From assembly GCF_934924865.1 (NCBI RefSeq), contig NZ_OW235315.1, forward strand, positions 682,001 to 746,000: a DNA stretch of 64,000 bases. Direction: 5' to 3'. The stretch is from Tepidibacter aestuarii. Its GTDB lineage: Bacteria; Bacillota; Clostridia; Peptostreptococcales; Peptostreptococcaceae. Positions 26,721-36,098 of this stretch are shown here, one piece after another. Position 1 is the stretch's first letter. Each line of letters opens with the position of its first letter. Position numbers and translations under genes: made by a program. Below the pieces are notes generated by a model. That model was not told the DNA's origin and made no database searches. It saw only the letters and a program-made list of their open reading frames with translations.

Positions 26721-27830
26721 ATGATAAACAAAGAACGAATAGTTGAAAAATTTTTAGAGTATGTTCAAATCGATAGTGAAACAAAAAATGAAAAAGAATT
26801 TGCAAACAAAATAAAACTTGAACTAGAAGAACTAGGGCTTGATGTATACATAGACAATGCAGGAAGTAAAGTTGGTTCAAATACTGGAAATATTATAGCT
26901 AAGCTAAAAGGGAATAAAGACACTGAGCCTATTATGTTTAGTGCACATATGGATACGGTTACTCCTGGTATAGGTATTAAGCCTATTGTAAAAGATGGAG
27001 TTATATATAGTGATGGAACTACGATATTAGGATCAGATGATAAGGCTGGTATAGCCGCTATTATAGAAGCTGTAAAAATAATAAAAGAAGAAAATATAGA
27101 TCATGGAGATATAGAAATAGCCTTTAGCGTTTATGAAGAAGGTGGTCTTTATGGAGCTAAAAATCTAGAGTATGATAAGATTGAAAGTAAAAGAGCCTTT
27201 GTTTTAGATAGTGGTGGAGCGCCAGGAGAAATCATAATAAAGGGACCTGCACAAGATAATTTATTAGCTAAAATTGTAGGAATACCAGCTCATGCAGGCG
27301 TGTGTCCAGAGGAAGGTATAAGTGCTATTCAAGTAGCAGCATCAGCAATAACTAAGATGAACTTACTTAGAATAGATGAAGAAACTACTGCTAATATTGG
27401 TATAATAGAGGGTGGCAAGGCTACAAATATAGTTTGCCCAGAAGTTACTATAAAGGGAGAAGCTAGAAGTTTAGTAAATGAAAAATTAGACAAACAAACA
27501 GCGCATATGGTTCAGTGTATAGAAAAGGCTTGTGAAGAACTTGGGGCTAAGGCAGAAATAGATACATCTCGTTCTTATTCAGCATTTAATGTAGATGAGA
27601 ACGATGAAGTAGTTAATATTGTTAGAAATGCTTGTGATATATTAGGTTTTGAAGTTACTACTAAGGCATCTGGTGGTGGAAGTGATACGAATATATTAAA
27701 TGGAAATGGAATTAAGGCTGTGAATTTAGGTGTAGGAATGAAAAAGGTACATACATTAGAGGAGTATATCAGTATAGAAGATTTAGTAAATACTTCTAGG
27801 CTTGTATTAGAAATAATTAAGAATGCATAA
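26721..27830 (+). CDS. M20 family peptidase (tripeptidase T-like)
   Basis: This 369-residue zinc aminopeptidase has FSAHMDTVTPG (metal His and Asp), SDDKAGIAAI (bridging Asp) and SVYEEGGLYGAKNL (catalytic Glu-Glu). A lid domain contains AHAGVCPEEGISAI. It probably trims short peptides in the cytoplasm, feeding amino-acid fermentation. Length fits the PepT-like group. AGGAGG precedes the ATG. Substrate preference cannot be told from sequence. Confidence 0.88.
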   Translation: MINKERIVEKFLEYVQIDSETKNEKEFANKIKLELEELGLDVYIDNAGSKVGSNTGNIIAKLKGNKDTEPIMFSAHMDTVTPGIGIKPIVKDGVIYSDGTTILGSDDKAGIAAIIEAVKIIKEENIDHGDIEIAFSVYEEGGLYGAKNLEYDKIESKRAFVLDSGGAPGEIIIKGPAQDNLLAKIVGIPAHAGVCPEEGISAIQVAASAITKMNLLRIDEETTANIGIIEGGKATNIVCPEVTIKGEARSLVNEKLDKQTAHMVQCIEKACEELGAKAEIDTSRSYSAFNVDENDEVVNIVRNACDILGFEVTTKASGGGSDTNILNGNGIKAVNLGVGMKKVHTLEEYISIEDLVNTSRLVLEIIKNA

Positions 27831-27831
27831 G

Positions 27832-27859
27832 GATTTGCCCTCGGGCAAATCTTTTTTTT
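27832..27859 (+). terminator. Terminator of the M20 peptidase gene
   Basis: GATTTGCCC-TC-GGGCAAATC followed by eight T. Confidence 0.93.
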
Positions 27860-27869
27860 ATAAATTAGG

Positions 27870-27950
27870 TTTCTAAGCGAAAAAGATGCTTATTAAAATA
27901 CCGATATTCTAATAATATTCTAATAAGCATCTTTTTTATTGGTACTTAGA
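27870..27950. repeat. Short palindromic element, deletion copy of the 220-bp family
   Basis: CTAAGCGAAAAAGATGCTTATTA ... TAATAAGCATCTTTTTT ... CTTAG. Its left end AAGCGAAAAAGATGCTTATTAAAATACCGATA closely matches the left end of the element at 47085, but the middle is missing. It lies between two terminators and encodes nothing. Confidence 0.65.
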
Positions 27951-27955
27951 TTAAA

Positions 27956-27994
27956 TAAAAAAAGCACAGGGACAAAATTTTGTCCTTGTGCTTT
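27956..27994 (-). terminator. Terminator of pflA
   Basis: On the minus strand AAAGCACAAGGACAAAATTTTGTCCCTGTGCTTTTTTT, a strong GCACAGGGACAAAA-type stem overlapping the end of pflA. It also reads well on the + strand. Confidence 0.9.
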
Positions 27995-28730
27995 ACTTTA
28001 TAGCCACATTTATTCCGTACTCTTTAAATATCTTAGAAGCCTTTAATAAATCATCGTCATTTGCATCCTCGATTCCTTTTAGAGCATACTCATATCCAAG
28101 TTCTTCCCACTTGAATTTTCCCATAGAATGATAAGGTAGTATTTCAACTTTTTCTATATTATCAAGTGTATTTATAAACTTGCAAAGATCGCGTATATCA
28201 TCTTCGTTATCTGTAAGACCTGGAACAAGAACGTATCTTATCCAAGTTGATATTTTTCTATCAGATAAATGCTTTGCTAAATTTAGTGTTTTATCATTGT
28301 AAATTCCAGTTAAATCTTTAAAAGCATCTCTATTTATATGTTTTATATCAAGTAATATTAAGTCTGTGTAATCAAGTATAGGATCTATAACATCTATATC
28401 TACAAACCCTGAAGTATCTATAGCTGTGTGTATATCATTGTCTTTAGCCTTAATAAGCAAGCTCTTTAAAAATTCAGGCTGCAAAGTAGGCTCACCACCA
28501 GATATAGTAAGACCTCCGCCTGATGAAATCATAAAAGGTTTATACTTAACTATCTCGCTCATGAGCTCATCAACATCGTATTCATTTCCACCACTAGGGT
28601 CCCATGTATCTCTATTGTGACAATACTTACATCTAAGTGGACAGCCTTGAGTAAATACTATAAATCTAATTCCAGGACCATCTACAGTTCCAAAGGTCTC
28701 TAGAGAATGTACTCTGCCTTTAATACTCAT
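27993..28730 (-). CDS. pflA: Pyruvate formate-lyase activating enzyme
   Basis: This 245-residue radical SAM activase has Cys-x3-Cys-x2-Cys in GCPLRCKYCHNRDTW and SGGGLTISGGEPTLQ. It installs the glycyl radical in PflB, encoded just upstream on the same strand. Its length is typical of PflA, and it lacks the extra ferredoxin insert of other glycyl-radical activases. AAGGTGG precedes the ATG. A hairpin separates it from pflB, which probably lowers its level. Confidence 0.95.
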   Translation of the reverse strand: MSIKGRVHSLETFGTVDGPGIRFIVFTQGCPLRCKYCHNRDTWDPSGGNEYDVDELMSEIVKYKPFMISSGGGLTISGGEPTLQPEFLKSLLIKAKDNDIHTAIDTSGFVDIDVIDPILDYTDLILLDIKHINRDAFKDLTGIYNDKTLNLAKHLSDRKISTWIRYVLVPGLTDNEDDIRDLCKFINTLDNIEKVEILPYHSMGKFKWEELGYEYALKGIEDANDDDLLKASKIFKEYGINVAIK

Positions 28731-28773
28731 ACAAACACCACCTTAAATTAAAATTCAAGAAATTAAAATTCAA

Positions 28774-28807
28774 AATAAAGTCCTAACAAAACTGTTAGGA
28801 CTTTATT
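28774..28807 (-). terminator. Hairpin between pflB and pflA
   Basis: AATAAAGTCCTAACA-AAAC-TGTTAGGACTTTATT, a 15-bp stem followed on the minus strand by TTTG. The short T-run suggests partial termination or mRNA 3'-end stabilisation, favouring pflB over pflA. Confidence 0.7.
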
Positions 28808-28812
28808 GAATA

Positions 28813-31044
28813 CTACATATTTGAGTGGAAAGTTCTATTTATTACGTCTAATTGTTGCTCTCTAGTTAATTTTATAAAGTTAACTGCATAACCAGATACA
28901 CGTATTGTAAGTTGAGGATATTTTTCAGGGTGATCCATAGCATCAAGTAAAGTTTCTTTATCAAACACGTTTACGTTGATGTGGTGTCCATTTTGAATGA
29001 AATATCCATCAAGTAAGAATGTTAAGTTGTTTATTCTTTCTTCAGCAGTCTTACCGATAGCTTTAGGAACTACAGTGAATGTGTAAGAAATACCATCTTG
29101 AGAATGCTCATATGGAAGCTTAGCAACTGAAGATATAGAAGCAAGACAACCTTTTGTATCTCTTCCGTGCATTGGGTTAGCTCCAGGTCCGAACGGCTCT
29201 CCAGCTTTTCTTCCATCTGGAGTATTACCAGTTTTCTTACCATAAACTACGTTTGAAGTTATAGTAAGTATAGATTGAGTGTGTAGAGAGTTTCTGTAAG
29301 TTTTGTTTTTTCTTATCTTGTTCATGAATGATTCAACTAAATCAGATGCTAATGAATCAACTGCATCATCATTGTTTCCAAACTTAGGGAAATCTCCTTC
29401 TGTTTCAAAATCAACAGCCATACCGTTCTCATCTCTTACAACTTTAACTTTAGCATGCTTTATAGCTGATAAAGAGTCAGCACATACAGAAAGTCCAGCT
29501 ATACCACAAGCCATAGTTCTGAATACATCTCTATCATGTAAAGCCATTTGAGCTTTTTCATAAGAATATTTATCATGCATGTAGTGGATTATATTTAATG
29601 TGTTCACATATAAATTAGCTAACCAGTCAAGGAACAAGTCGAATTTTTCCATAACTTCATCAAACTCTAAGTACTCAGAAGTAATAGGAGCGAATTTAGG
29701 TCCTACTTGGATTCCTTTCTTTTCATCTACACCACCATTTATAGCGTATAATAAAGCTTTAGCAAGGTTACATCTAGCTCCGAAGAACTGCATTTGCTTA
29801 CCAATTCTCATAGCAGAAACACAACAAGCTATACCGTAATCGTCTCCCCAATAAGCTCTCATTAAATCATCATTTTCGTATTGGATAGAGCTTGTATCTA
29901 TAGAAACCTTAGAACAGAATTTCTTGAAGTTTTCTGGAAGATCTTTAGACCAAAGTACAGTTAAGTTAGGTTCTGGTGCTGCACCTAAAGTATATAAAGT
30001 ATTTAATGTTCTAAAAGCGGTTTTAGTAACAAGTGTTCTTCCGTCAATACCCATACCACCTACAGTTTCAGTTACCCAAGTTGGATCTCCAGAGAATAAA
30101 TCATTGTACTCAGGAGTTCTTAAGAATCTAACCATTCTAAGCTTCATAACGAAGTGGTCCATTATTTCTTGAGCTTCTTCTTCAGTTAAAACTCCGTTTT
30201 TAATATCTCTTTCGAAGTAAATATCTAAGAAAGTTGAAACTCTACCTAAACTCATAGCAGCTCCATTTTGATCTTTAACTGCTGCAAGGTAACCAAAGTA
30301 TGTCCATTGAACAGCTTCTTTAGCATTTTGAGCAGGTCTTGATAAATCAAATCCGTACTCAGATCCCATTTTAATCATTTCTTTTAAAGCTTTAATTTGC
30401 TCAGATATTTCTTCTCTTAATCTTATAGTATCCTCATCCATTGACATAACATTTAAAGATTCTTTTTGAGCATTTTTATCTTCTATTAATCTATCTATAC
30501 CGTAAAGAGCTATTCTTCTGTAGTCTCCGATTATTCTACCTCTACCGTAAGCATCTGGAAGACCAGTTATTATACCAGCACTTCTAGCAGCTCTCATTTC
30601 AGGAGTGTAAGCATCAAATACACCATCGTTATGAGTTTTTCTGTAGTTAGAGAAAGTTTCTTTAATAGTTTCATCAAGTTCATATCCGTAAGCTTTACAA
30701 GAATTTTCAACCATTCTGATTCCACCATAAGGCATTACAGCTCTTTTAAGAGGAGCATCAGTTTGAAGACCAACGATAGTTTCTAAGTCTTTATTTATAT
30801 ATCCGGATTTGTAAGCGTTTATAGCTGATACTGTTTTAGTGTCAACATCTAAAGTACCACCATTTTCAACTTCTTTTTTCATTAAAGCTGAAACTTCATC
30901 CCATAATTTTTTAGTGTTTTCAGTAGCACCTGATAAGAAAGAATCATTTCCTTCATATGGTGTATAGTTAACTTGTATAAAGTCTCTTACATCTATTTCT
31001 TTAGACCAATTTCCTGTTTTAAAAGTTTCCCATGCATTTATCAT
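28813..31044 (-). CDS. pflB: Pyruvate formate-lyase (formate C-acetyltransferase)
   Basis: This 743-residue glycyl-radical enzyme has the catalytic Cys pair in [11 protein letters not shown] and the radical glycine in RVSGYAVNF near the C-terminus. It cleaves pyruvate with CoA to acetyl-CoA and formate; the formate can enter the methyl branch of the Wood-Ljungdahl pathway. I start at ATG 31044 (MINAWETFK), with AAGGAG at good distance. The GTG at 31053 overlaps the ribosome-binding region. The upstream 500 bases carry two GTATAC palindromes that may be regulator sites. Confidence 0.96.
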   Translation of the reverse strand: MINAWETFKTGNWSKEIDVRDFIQVNYTPYEGNDSFLSGATENTKKLWDEVSALMKKEVENGGTLDVDTKTVSAINAYKSGYINKDLETIVGLQTDAPLKRAVMPYGGIRMVENSCKAYGYELDETIKETFSNYRKTHNDGVFDAYTPEMRAARSAGIITGLPDAYGRGRIIGDYRRIALYGIDRLIEDKNAQKESLNVMSMDEDTIRLREEISEQIKALKEMIKMGSEYGFDLSRPAQNAKEAVQWTYFGYLAAVKDQNGAAMSLGRVSTFLDIYFERDIKNGVLTEEEAQEIMDHFVMKLRMVRFLRTPEYNDLFSGDPTWVTETVGGMGIDGRTLVTKTAFRTLNTLYTLGAAPEPNLTVLWSKDLPENFKKFCSKVSIDTSSIQYENDDLMRAYWGDDYGIACCVSAMRIGKQMQFFGARCNLAKALLYAINGGVDEKKGIQVGPKFAPITSEYLEFDEVMEKFDLFLDWLANLYVNTLNIIHYMHDKYSYEKAQMALHDRDVFRTMACGIAGLSVCADSLSAIKHAKVKVVRDENGMAVDFETEGDFPKFGNNDDAVDSLASDLVESFMNKIRKNKTYRNSLHTQSILTITSNVVYGKKTGNTPDGRKAGEPFGPGANPMHGRDTKGCLASISSVAKLPYEHSQDGISYTFTVVPKAIGKTAEERINNLTFLLDGYFIQNGHHINVNVFDKETLLDAMDHPEKYPQLTIRVSGYAVNFIKLTREQQLDVINRTFHSNM

Positions 31045-31153
31045 TAAAATCACTCCTTAAAAGTAATAGTTTATTTGATTAAAAAATATAAAAATAATTT
31101 CTGTGTAGCTAATCTGTGTTGATAAAAATATAATAACATAAAAATATAGAACT

Positions 31154-31163
31154 TTGTATACAA
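31154..31163. promoter_or_regulatory. GTATAC palindrome upstream of pflB (site 1)
   Basis: TTGTATACAA, a perfect 10-bp palindrome of the GntR-operator type, 110 bases upstream of pflB. A related TGTATACA is at 31321-31328. The regulator is unknown. Confidence 0.4.
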
Positions 31164-31320
31164 TATTCAAATGTTACGAAAAGTTAATAGTTCTGATAAT
31201 TTGATAAATTTAAACGAAGTCACTGAATATCATTTAAAAAAACATTATAATAATGATAGAAAATACAGAAAATAGTTTTCAATAATGTATATACCCTTAT
31301 TATTTTGGCTTAAACTATCA

Positions 31321-31328
31321 TGTATACA
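31321..31328. promoter_or_regulatory. GTATAC palindrome upstream of pflB (site 2)
   Basis: TGTATACA, followed by AAGAACTTATA. Site 1 is preceded by TATAGAAC on the other side, giving a partly inverted arrangement. This is the mid-part of the 515-base pflB-cshA gap, which is otherwise plain AT-rich sequence. Confidence 0.35.
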
Positions 31329-31488
31329 AAGAACTTATATGGAATATTTTTAAATTCATATTTGAATTATCATAGAAATTAACAAATATAAATATTAAAA
31401 AAATCTACATATATAAGCAAGAAATATTGTATTAAAAGTTTTAAAATTAGATAAAATATATAAATAATAAATAAATGAAAAATATTTG

Positions 31489-31517
31489 TTGCATAATAAC
31501 AGTAATATATATATAAT
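31489..31517 (+). promoter_or_regulatory. Candidate promoter of the DEAD-box helicase gene
   Basis: TTGCAT (31489-31494), 17-base spacer, TATAAT (31512-31517), about 50 bases upstream of the start codon. Confidence 0.6.
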
Positions 31518-31568
31518 TGAAAAGATGAGCAAGAGAGACGTAAAAACGAAAGGAAAGGTAATATATAT

Positions 31569-33149
31569 ATGGAAAACATGAAATTTGAGAATTTGGATTT
31601 ATCAAGAGAAATAAAGCAAGCTGTAGCTGATATGGGATTTGAAGAACCATCTCCTATACAAGCTCAAGCAATACCACATATATTAGCAGGAAAAGATATA
31701 ATAGGGCAAGCGCAAACTGGTACGGGTAAAACAGCAGCCTTTGGTATTCCTGTATTAGATATGGTTAATGAAAAAGATAGTAGTGTGCAGGCTATAATTT
31801 TATGCCCTACAAGAGAATTGGCTATCCAGGTAGCGGGAGAACTGGGAAAATTAGCTAAGTACAAGAAGAACGTAAGAACACTACCAGTATATGGTGGACA
31901 ACCGATAGATCGCCAAATAAAAGCATTAAAAAAAGGAGTTCAGATCGTTATAGGTACTCCTGGTAGAGTTATGGATCATATGAATCGTAAGACATTAAAG
32001 CTTGGAAATGTAAAGATGATAGTTTTAGATGAAGCGGACGAAATGCTAGATATGGGATTTAGAGAAGATATAGAGACTGTATTACAACAACTTCCAGAGG
32101 AAAGACAAACTACTTTCTTCTCGGCTACAATGCCAAAAGCAATATTAAATCTTACAAAGAAGTATCAAAAAGATCCTCAACTTGTAAAGGTTGTTCGTAA
32201 GGCATTAACAGTTCCGAATATAGAACAGTTTTATATAGAAACAAAGTCTAAGAATAAATCAGATGTATTATCAAGACTTGTAGATATATACAATCCTAAA
32301 TTATCTGTTGTATTCTGTAATACAAAGAGAAAAGTTGATGAATTAGTATCAGAACTTCAATCAAGAGGATATTTTGCTGATGCACTTCATGGTGATTTAA
32401 AGCAAGCTCAAAGAGATAATGTAATGGCTAAATTTAGAAATGGAACTATAGAAATACTAGTTGCGACAGATGTAGCTGCTAGAGGGATAGACGTTGATGA
32501 TGTAGAGTGCGTATTTAACTATGATGTACCACAAGATGACGAATATTACGTACACAGAATCGGAAGAACTGGACGTGCAGGAAGATCAGGACGTGCATTC
32601 TCTTTCGTATCAGGAAAGAAAGAAATATATAAATTAAGAGATATTCAAAGATATACTAAGACTAATATGAAAAGACATGATATACCATCTCTTAGTGATG
32701 TTGAAGAAATTAAAACTAACTTATTCTTAGAAAAAGTTAAAAATGTTATAGAAGAAGGACACTTAACTAGCCAAGTTAATTTCTTAGAGAAGTTAATGGA
32801 AGAATACACTTCTTTAGACATAGCTGCTGCACTTCTTAAAATGTCAATGGGTGATCAAAATAAAGAAGAAATAAAAGAAGATTTATTTGAAGATACTGGT
32901 GCAGAATCAGGAATGGTAAGATTATTTATAAACATAGGTAGAAAGCAAAACATAAAACCTAAGGATATATTAGGAGCTATAGCTGGAGAAACTGGTATTC
33001 CAGGAAAGTTAATAGGGACTATAGATATATACGATAGATATACATTTGTTGAGGTTCCAAGAGAGCATACTAAAGATGTATTAACTATAATGAAAAACAA
33101 TACTATAAAAGGTAAGACTATAAATATAGAGCCTGCTAATAGAAAATAG
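31569..33149 (+). CDS. DEAD-box RNA helicase with C-terminal DbpA-type RNA-binding domain
   Basis: This 526-residue protein shows the full motif set: Q-motif region (PSPIQAQAIP), AQTGTGKTAAF, PTRELA, TPGRVMDH, DEAD in VLDEADEMLDMG, SAT, TDVAARGIDV and HRIGRTGRAG. Residues about 450-526 (VRLFINIGRKQNIKPKDILGAI... TFVEVPREH) form a DbpA/RRM-like domain that directs such helicases to RNA such as 23S rRNA. It probably acts in ribosome assembly or cold adaptation. AAAGGAAAGG precedes the ATG. A CshA/DeaD-like label is reasonable; exact orthology is unsure. Confidence 0.92.
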   Translation: MENMKFENLDLSREIKQAVADMGFEEPSPIQAQAIPHILAGKDIIGQAQTGTGKTAAFGIPVLDMVNEKDSSVQAIILCPTRELAIQVAGELGKLAKYKKNVRTLPVYGGQPIDRQIKALKKGVQIVIGTPGRVMDHMNRKTLKLGNVKMIVLDEADEMLDMGFREDIETVLQQLPEERQTTFFSATMPKAILNLTKKYQKDPQLVKVVRKALTVPNIEQFYIETKSKNKSDVLSRLVDIYNPKLSVVFCNTKRKVDELVSELQSRGYFADALHGDLKQAQRDNVMAKFRNGTIEILVATDVAARGIDVDDVECVFNYDVPQDDEYYVHRIGRTGRAGRSGRAFSFVSGKKEIYKLRDIQRYTKTNMKRHDIPSLSDVEEIKTNLFLEKVKNVIEEGHLTSQVNFLEKLMEEYTSLDIAAALLKMSMGDQNKEEIKEDLFEDTGAESGMVRLFINIGRKQNIKPKDILGAIAGETGIPGKLIGTIDIYDRYTFVEVPREHTKDVLTIMKNNTIKGKTINIEPANRK

Positions 33150-33192
33150 ATATAAAAAGAAGCTGTTGACTAAGTCAGCAGCTTTTTCTTAT
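33150..33192. terminator. Bidirectional terminator between the DEAD-box helicase gene and nhaC
   Basis: GATATAAAAAGAAGCTGTTGAC-TAA-GTCAGCAGCTTTTTCTTATATC, a near-perfect palindrome between convergent genes. Confidence 0.85.
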
Positions 33193-33205
33193 ATCTAAAC
33201 GGATT

Positions 33206-34636
33206 TTATAACAGAACACCTAAAACTATATAAAGTGTAAGTGCTATAGCTCCATTTAATAATGCATATGGAAGCTGAGTTTTTACATGATCTATATGAT
33301 CTGATGCAGATGCCATAGATGAAACTATAGTCGTATCTGATATAGGAGAACTATGATCTCCCATTATAGCTCCTGAAATTACAGCACCTATACTCATATA
33401 TATATTTGCATCCATGGCAACAGCCATCTGAATAGCTATAGGAATCATTATAGCAAAAGTTCCAAAACTTGTTCCAGTTGAAAAGGCTATTACACTAGAC
33501 ATTACAAATATAATTGCAGGTCCAAATGAGCCGTTAAGTCTACCTTCAACTAAGCTTGCCATATACTTACCAGTTTCAAGCTCACTTGAAATATTTCCAA
33601 TAGCAAATGCAAAAGCAAGTATTGCAGCAACTGGTATCATAGCACCAGCACCCTTATAAACATAATCCATAAACTCATTAAGAGTCATAAGACGCTTTCC
33701 TATATAATAAAAACCACTAAATACTAATGATGCAAGAACTGCCCAAAATACAGATGTTGAACCAGAACCATTAAATATTACACCATCTCCTGTAATATAA
33801 AGGCTTATAGGAATCATTAAAACTAAAATTAGTAAAGGATAAAGCATATGATTCATATTAGGCTCAATTCCTTCTTTAGTATTGATTTCTATTGCATCTT
33901 GATCTACTACAGGCATAGCACCATCTCTTAATAGTTTTCCTTCTGTTATAGCTCTTAATTCTGCTTTTTTCATAGGGCCAAAATCCTTACCCGTAAGTAT
34001 AACTATTAAAAGAGTTATCAAAGTAGATATAGCATAAAAGTTAAAAGGAACACTTTTAATAAGTAGATCGACAGAATTACCACTTATAACACCAGCGCCT
34101 ACTTGAGCAGTTATAAGTCCAAGTAAAGTAGCTCCCCAAGAGTTAAATGGAAGCAGTGAACAAACAGGGGCAGATGTAGAGTCACAAATATAGGCTAGTT
34201 TTTCTCTAGAAACCTTATACTTATCACATATAGGCCTTGATACAGTTCCTACAATTAAACAAGTTATAGTTGATTCTATGAATACTACAATCCCTATAAA
34301 ATATGCCAAAAGCATAGCTGTCTTTCTGTTCTTTATTCTCTTATTTTTTTCAGTTAAGTAATATACAAATCCTTCAACACCACCTGAAGCTTGTATAAGT
34401 GTTACTACAGAACCTACTAAGAAAGAGAATATGATAGTTTTAGTTACCCATCCCTCAGAAAATACGTTAACAACTGAGTCTATACTCTGCCCTAAAGCTG
34501 GAAATAATGTCCAATTAGTCATTATTAATTTTCCTATTAATATTCCAGCAAATAAAGAAATAAAAACTTGCTTTGTAGTTATAGCGAGTATTATTGCAAT
34601 TAATGACGGAAGTAAACTAAGAAATCCATATGTCAT
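33206..34636 (-). CDS. Na+/H+ antiporter, NhaC family
   Basis: This 476-residue integral membrane protein has about 11-12 hydrophobic segments. It contains CDSTSAPVCSLLPFNSWGA and GDHSSPISDTTIVSSMAS, signatures of the NhaC antiporter family. It probably exchanges sodium for protons, although some members take malate/lactate or amino acids. AGGAGG precedes the ATG at 34636. The reading frame is complete and monocistronic. Confidence 0.85.
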   Translation of the reverse strand: MTYGFLSLLPSLIAIILAITTKQVFISLFAGILIGKLIMTNWTLFPALGQSIDSVVNVFSEGWVTKTIIFSFLVGSVVTLIQASGGVEGFVYYLTEKNKRIKNRKTAMLLAYFIGIVVFIESTITCLIVGTVSRPICDKYKVSREKLAYICDSTSAPVCSLLPFNSWGATLLGLITAQVGAGVISGNSVDLLIKSVPFNFYAISTLITLLIVILTGKDFGPMKKAELRAITEGKLLRDGAMPVVDQDAIEINTKEGIEPNMNHMLYPLLILVLMIPISLYITGDGVIFNGSGSTSVFWAVLASLVFSGFYYIGKRLMTLNEFMDYVYKGAGAMIPVAAILAFAFAIGNISSELETGKYMASLVEGRLNGSFGPAIIFVMSSVIAFSTGTSFGTFAIMIPIAIQMAVAMDANIYMSIGAVISGAIMGDHSSPISDTTIVSSMASASDHIDHVKTQLPYALLNGAIALTLYIVLGVLL

Positions 34637-34746
34637 ATTTAAACCTCCTAAAAAAATAATTTAACATATAAATAATACTAGAAGGTTTAAATAAAATCAA
34701 ATAATTGTTAAAAATAATAGAATAAAATAAATTTTTGATATTTTTG

Positions 34747-35976
34747 TCAGAATACTAACTCGAGTTTTTTAAGTCTTTCTTTTAAATCAGCTATAACACA
34801 TTTTTCTTGTGAATAATCTGATGCTTCAAAGGTTACTGAAAATCTTAAAAAGCTTCCAGCATCATCCCAAGGTACTGTAGATATTAATGCATTTTTTAAA
34901 ATATATAACGACGCATCCTGAGCATCTTTAAATATATAACCTGACTTAGTGGATTTAGGAATAGGGACATAGCAGTAAAAGGTTCCTACAGGCTTTTTAG
35001 CATCAAATCCTATATCGCGAAGTGCATCGACTAGCATATCAAATCTTCTTGAGTATTTAACACAATTCCTAGTTATTATCTCTGGGTGATTAAGAGCATA
35101 AGCCCCAGCCTTTTGAATCGCTCTAAACTGACCTGAGTCTGTGTGACCTTTTACATTTCCGTAAACCTTTATAACTTTTGGATTCGATACTATAAATGCT
35201 AATCTCCAGCCTGTCATATTAAACGACTTTGACAAAGAATGTATTTCAATACCAACATCAATTGCTCCATCTATAGATAAAAAACTCAAAGGTTCACTAT
35301 CGAATGTAAGAGCACTATAAGCTGAGTCACAGACTACTAATATATCGTTTTTATAAGCAAAATCAACAACCTTTTTATAAAACTCTTTAGTAGCGACTTG
35401 GCCAGTAGGGTTGTTTGGGTAATTAATATACAATAACTTTGATTTTTTTAGTATATCATCGGGTATAGAATTAAAATCTGGATAAAAGTCATTTTCTTTA
35501 TATAAAGGTAAATTATATACAGTTCCTCCTAAAAATTTGCAATAAGTAGATAATACAGGGTAACCAGGAACAGTAGTTAACACTATATCACCAGGGTTTA
35601 TAAAGCATATAGGAAGCATAGCAAGTATTGGTTTTGATCCTATTCCGTGCATAATATTTGTATATGGGTCTAGGTTATCTAGTTTGTATACTTTTTTTAA
35701 GAAAGAACATGCAGCCTCTTGAAATTCTGGTATTCCATTATCAGAGTACAGTCTGTTTTCAAGCTTAGAACATTCTTCACAGAGCACTTTACATATGCTA
35801 ATGTCAGCAGCAAGATCTGGCTCTCCAACACCCATATCTATAATATCTATATTTGGATATTTCTTTTTGATTATTTCTTTTTCTTTTTTTATAGATTCAA
35901 ACTTGTAATCTTTGGAGTTATTAAAAAAATCGACTCCTCCTAAACGCTCGGATATTTTGTTATCGACAAAATCCAT
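34747..35976 (-). CDS. dapL: Class I aminotransferase, LL-diaminopimelate aminotransferase-like
   Basis: This 409-residue fold-type I PLP enzyme has IDMGVGEPDL near the N-terminus, YPNNPTGQVA mid-protein and the PLP Lys in HSLSKSFNMTGWRLAF. The length and the N-terminal extension before GVGEPDLA fit DapL, which makes LL-diaminopimelate for lysine and peptidoglycan. Other dap genes are not nearby, so a general aspartate-type aminotransferase remains possible. GGGGGA precedes the ATG. It is divergent from the molybdopterin oxidoreductase gene. Confidence 0.75.
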   Translation of the reverse strand: MDFVDNKISERLGGVDFFNNSKDYKFESIKKEKEIIKKKYPNIDIIDMGVGEPDLAADISICKVLCEECSKLENRLYSDNGIPEFQEAACSFLKKVYKLDNLDPYTNIMHGIGSKPILAMLPICFINPGDIVLTTVPGYPVLSTYCKFLGGTVYNLPLYKENDFYPDFNSIPDDILKKSKLLYINYPNNPTGQVATKEFYKKVVDFAYKNDILVVCDSAYSALTFDSEPLSFLSIDGAIDVGIEIHSLSKSFNMTGWRLAFIVSNPKVIKVYGNVKGHTDSGQFRAIQKAGAYALNHPEIITRNCVKYSRRFDMLVDALRDIGFDAKKPVGTFYCYVPIPKSTKSGYIFKDAQDASLYILKNALISTVPWDDAGSFLRFSVTFEASDYSQEKCVIADLKERLKKLELVF

Positions 35977-36098
35977 AGAAACTCCCCCTTAGATGAACAA
36001 TAAACTGTTAAAGCATATCTAAATTAAATCATAGAATATCTTATTAATAGTTTGAATAATTTGATACAATATAGAATAAAAAGAAAAGGAGTAATTAT

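Noticed and set aside
31154..31163. TTGTATACAA considered as a Rex redox-regulator site
   Set aside because: Rex sites have the form TTGTTAA-N4-TTAACAA; this palindrome has GTATAC at the centre, so a GntR-type site is more likely.
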